A DNA stretch of 64,000 bases from Flavobacterium luminosum. Its GTDB lineage: Bacteria; Bacteroidota; Bacteroidia; Flavobacteriales; Flavobacteriaceae. Shown here in pieces: positions 63,980-64,000 of this stretch. Made by a program: the position numbers and the translations under genes. Position 1 is the first letter of the stretch. The number at the start of each line of letters is the position of its first letter. The DNA lies in NCBI RefSeq assembly GCF_023635005.1, contig NZ_JAMLJM010000003.1:124001-188000 (forward strand), written 5' to 3'. The notes under the pieces were generated by a model, which was not told the DNA's origin, made no database searches, and worked only from the letters and a program-made list of their open reading frames with translations.

Positions 63980-64000
63980 ATGAAAACACTTAAAAAAATT
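63980..64000 (+). CDS. Start of a gene running off the window (partial)
   Basis: ATG 63980 opens a frame reading MKTLKKI to the window edge. Only seven codons are present, so no function can be assigned. The operator and -7 element directly upstream support a real start. Confidence 0.5.

Overview
The window is a chromosomal segment of a member of the Flavobacteriaceae (phylum Bacteroidota), most like Flavobacterium. The evidence is the low GC content, the absence of Shine-Dalgarno sites, and many Bacteroidota-type promoters (TTG, about 20 bases, then TAnnTTTG). The gene content agrees: a fused SecDF, a fused CcoNO oxidase subunit, a DUF3276 protein, leucine dehydrogenase, TonB-linked outer-membrane proteins and RGG-tailed helicase ends. 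I see no rRNA, tRNA, CRISPR array, transposase or prophage. No gene-free gap exceeds 300 bases; the largest, about 270 bases, precedes the marR-type gene at 51890.

Layout. 1-6.1 kb: the tail of an RNA-helicase-like protein, small envelope and hydrolase genes, trmH, a cysteine-free sirtuin, a Crp-type regulator, a DinB-like protein and purB. 6.3-17.8 kb: a cation/proton antiporter, guaB, a FecA-like TonB receptor behind duplicated operator-like repeats, HMG-CoA lyase with pyrD, and pepT. 17.8-31.6 kb: yajC, nusB, leucine dehydrogenase, an ABC exporter, secDF, mdh, gyrB and asnB, mostly on the minus strand. 31.8-39.7 kb: an amidohydrolase, a GreA-like protein, a TPR/outer-membrane protein pair and ftsE. 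39.7-51.2 kb: an oxygen-response block with hemN, the cbb3 oxidase genes (ccoNO, Q, P, G, H, S, I) and an Fnr-type regulator. 51.3-53.6 kb: a rhodanese and a MarR-nitroreductase-YceI operon. 53.6-61.3 kb: trpL-trpEGDCFBA followed by kdsA. 61.3-64 kb: an outer-membrane protein and a small-membrane-protein/HTH module that runs off the end.

The regulatory DNA is the most interesting part. (i) The trp operon is preceded by an 18-codon leader peptide with three consecutive Trp codons, a strong terminator, and a 7-base antiterminator strand that overlaps the leader stop codon. (ii) hemN, ccoS and ccoI each carry an Fnr-like palindrome (ATGAy-N4-rTCAT) exactly 22 bases upstream of the -7 element, and the Fnr-type gene itself shares the ccoI palindrome. 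(iii) The marR operon has three TTTGTA-N2-TACAAA palindromes, one over each promoter element and one abutting the start codon. (iv) The terminal module of three small membrane proteins, one with a canonical EF-hand loop, plus a winged-helix regulator, is flanked by two copies of one palindrome (ACTTTG-N5-CAAAGT) at its own promoter and at that of the next gene. It looks like a self-regulated membrane system and is the best candidate here for something undescribed.

Functional links: cbb3 oxidase with its assembly factors, hemN and Fnr form a microaerobic respiration set. The trp operon combines transcriptional attenuation with a TrpE that keeps the LLES-type feedback motif. Several operons end in strong intrinsic terminators, many shared by convergent genes; two of these hairpins extend into, or decide the extent of, coding sequence (fnr 3' end, nusB 5' end).
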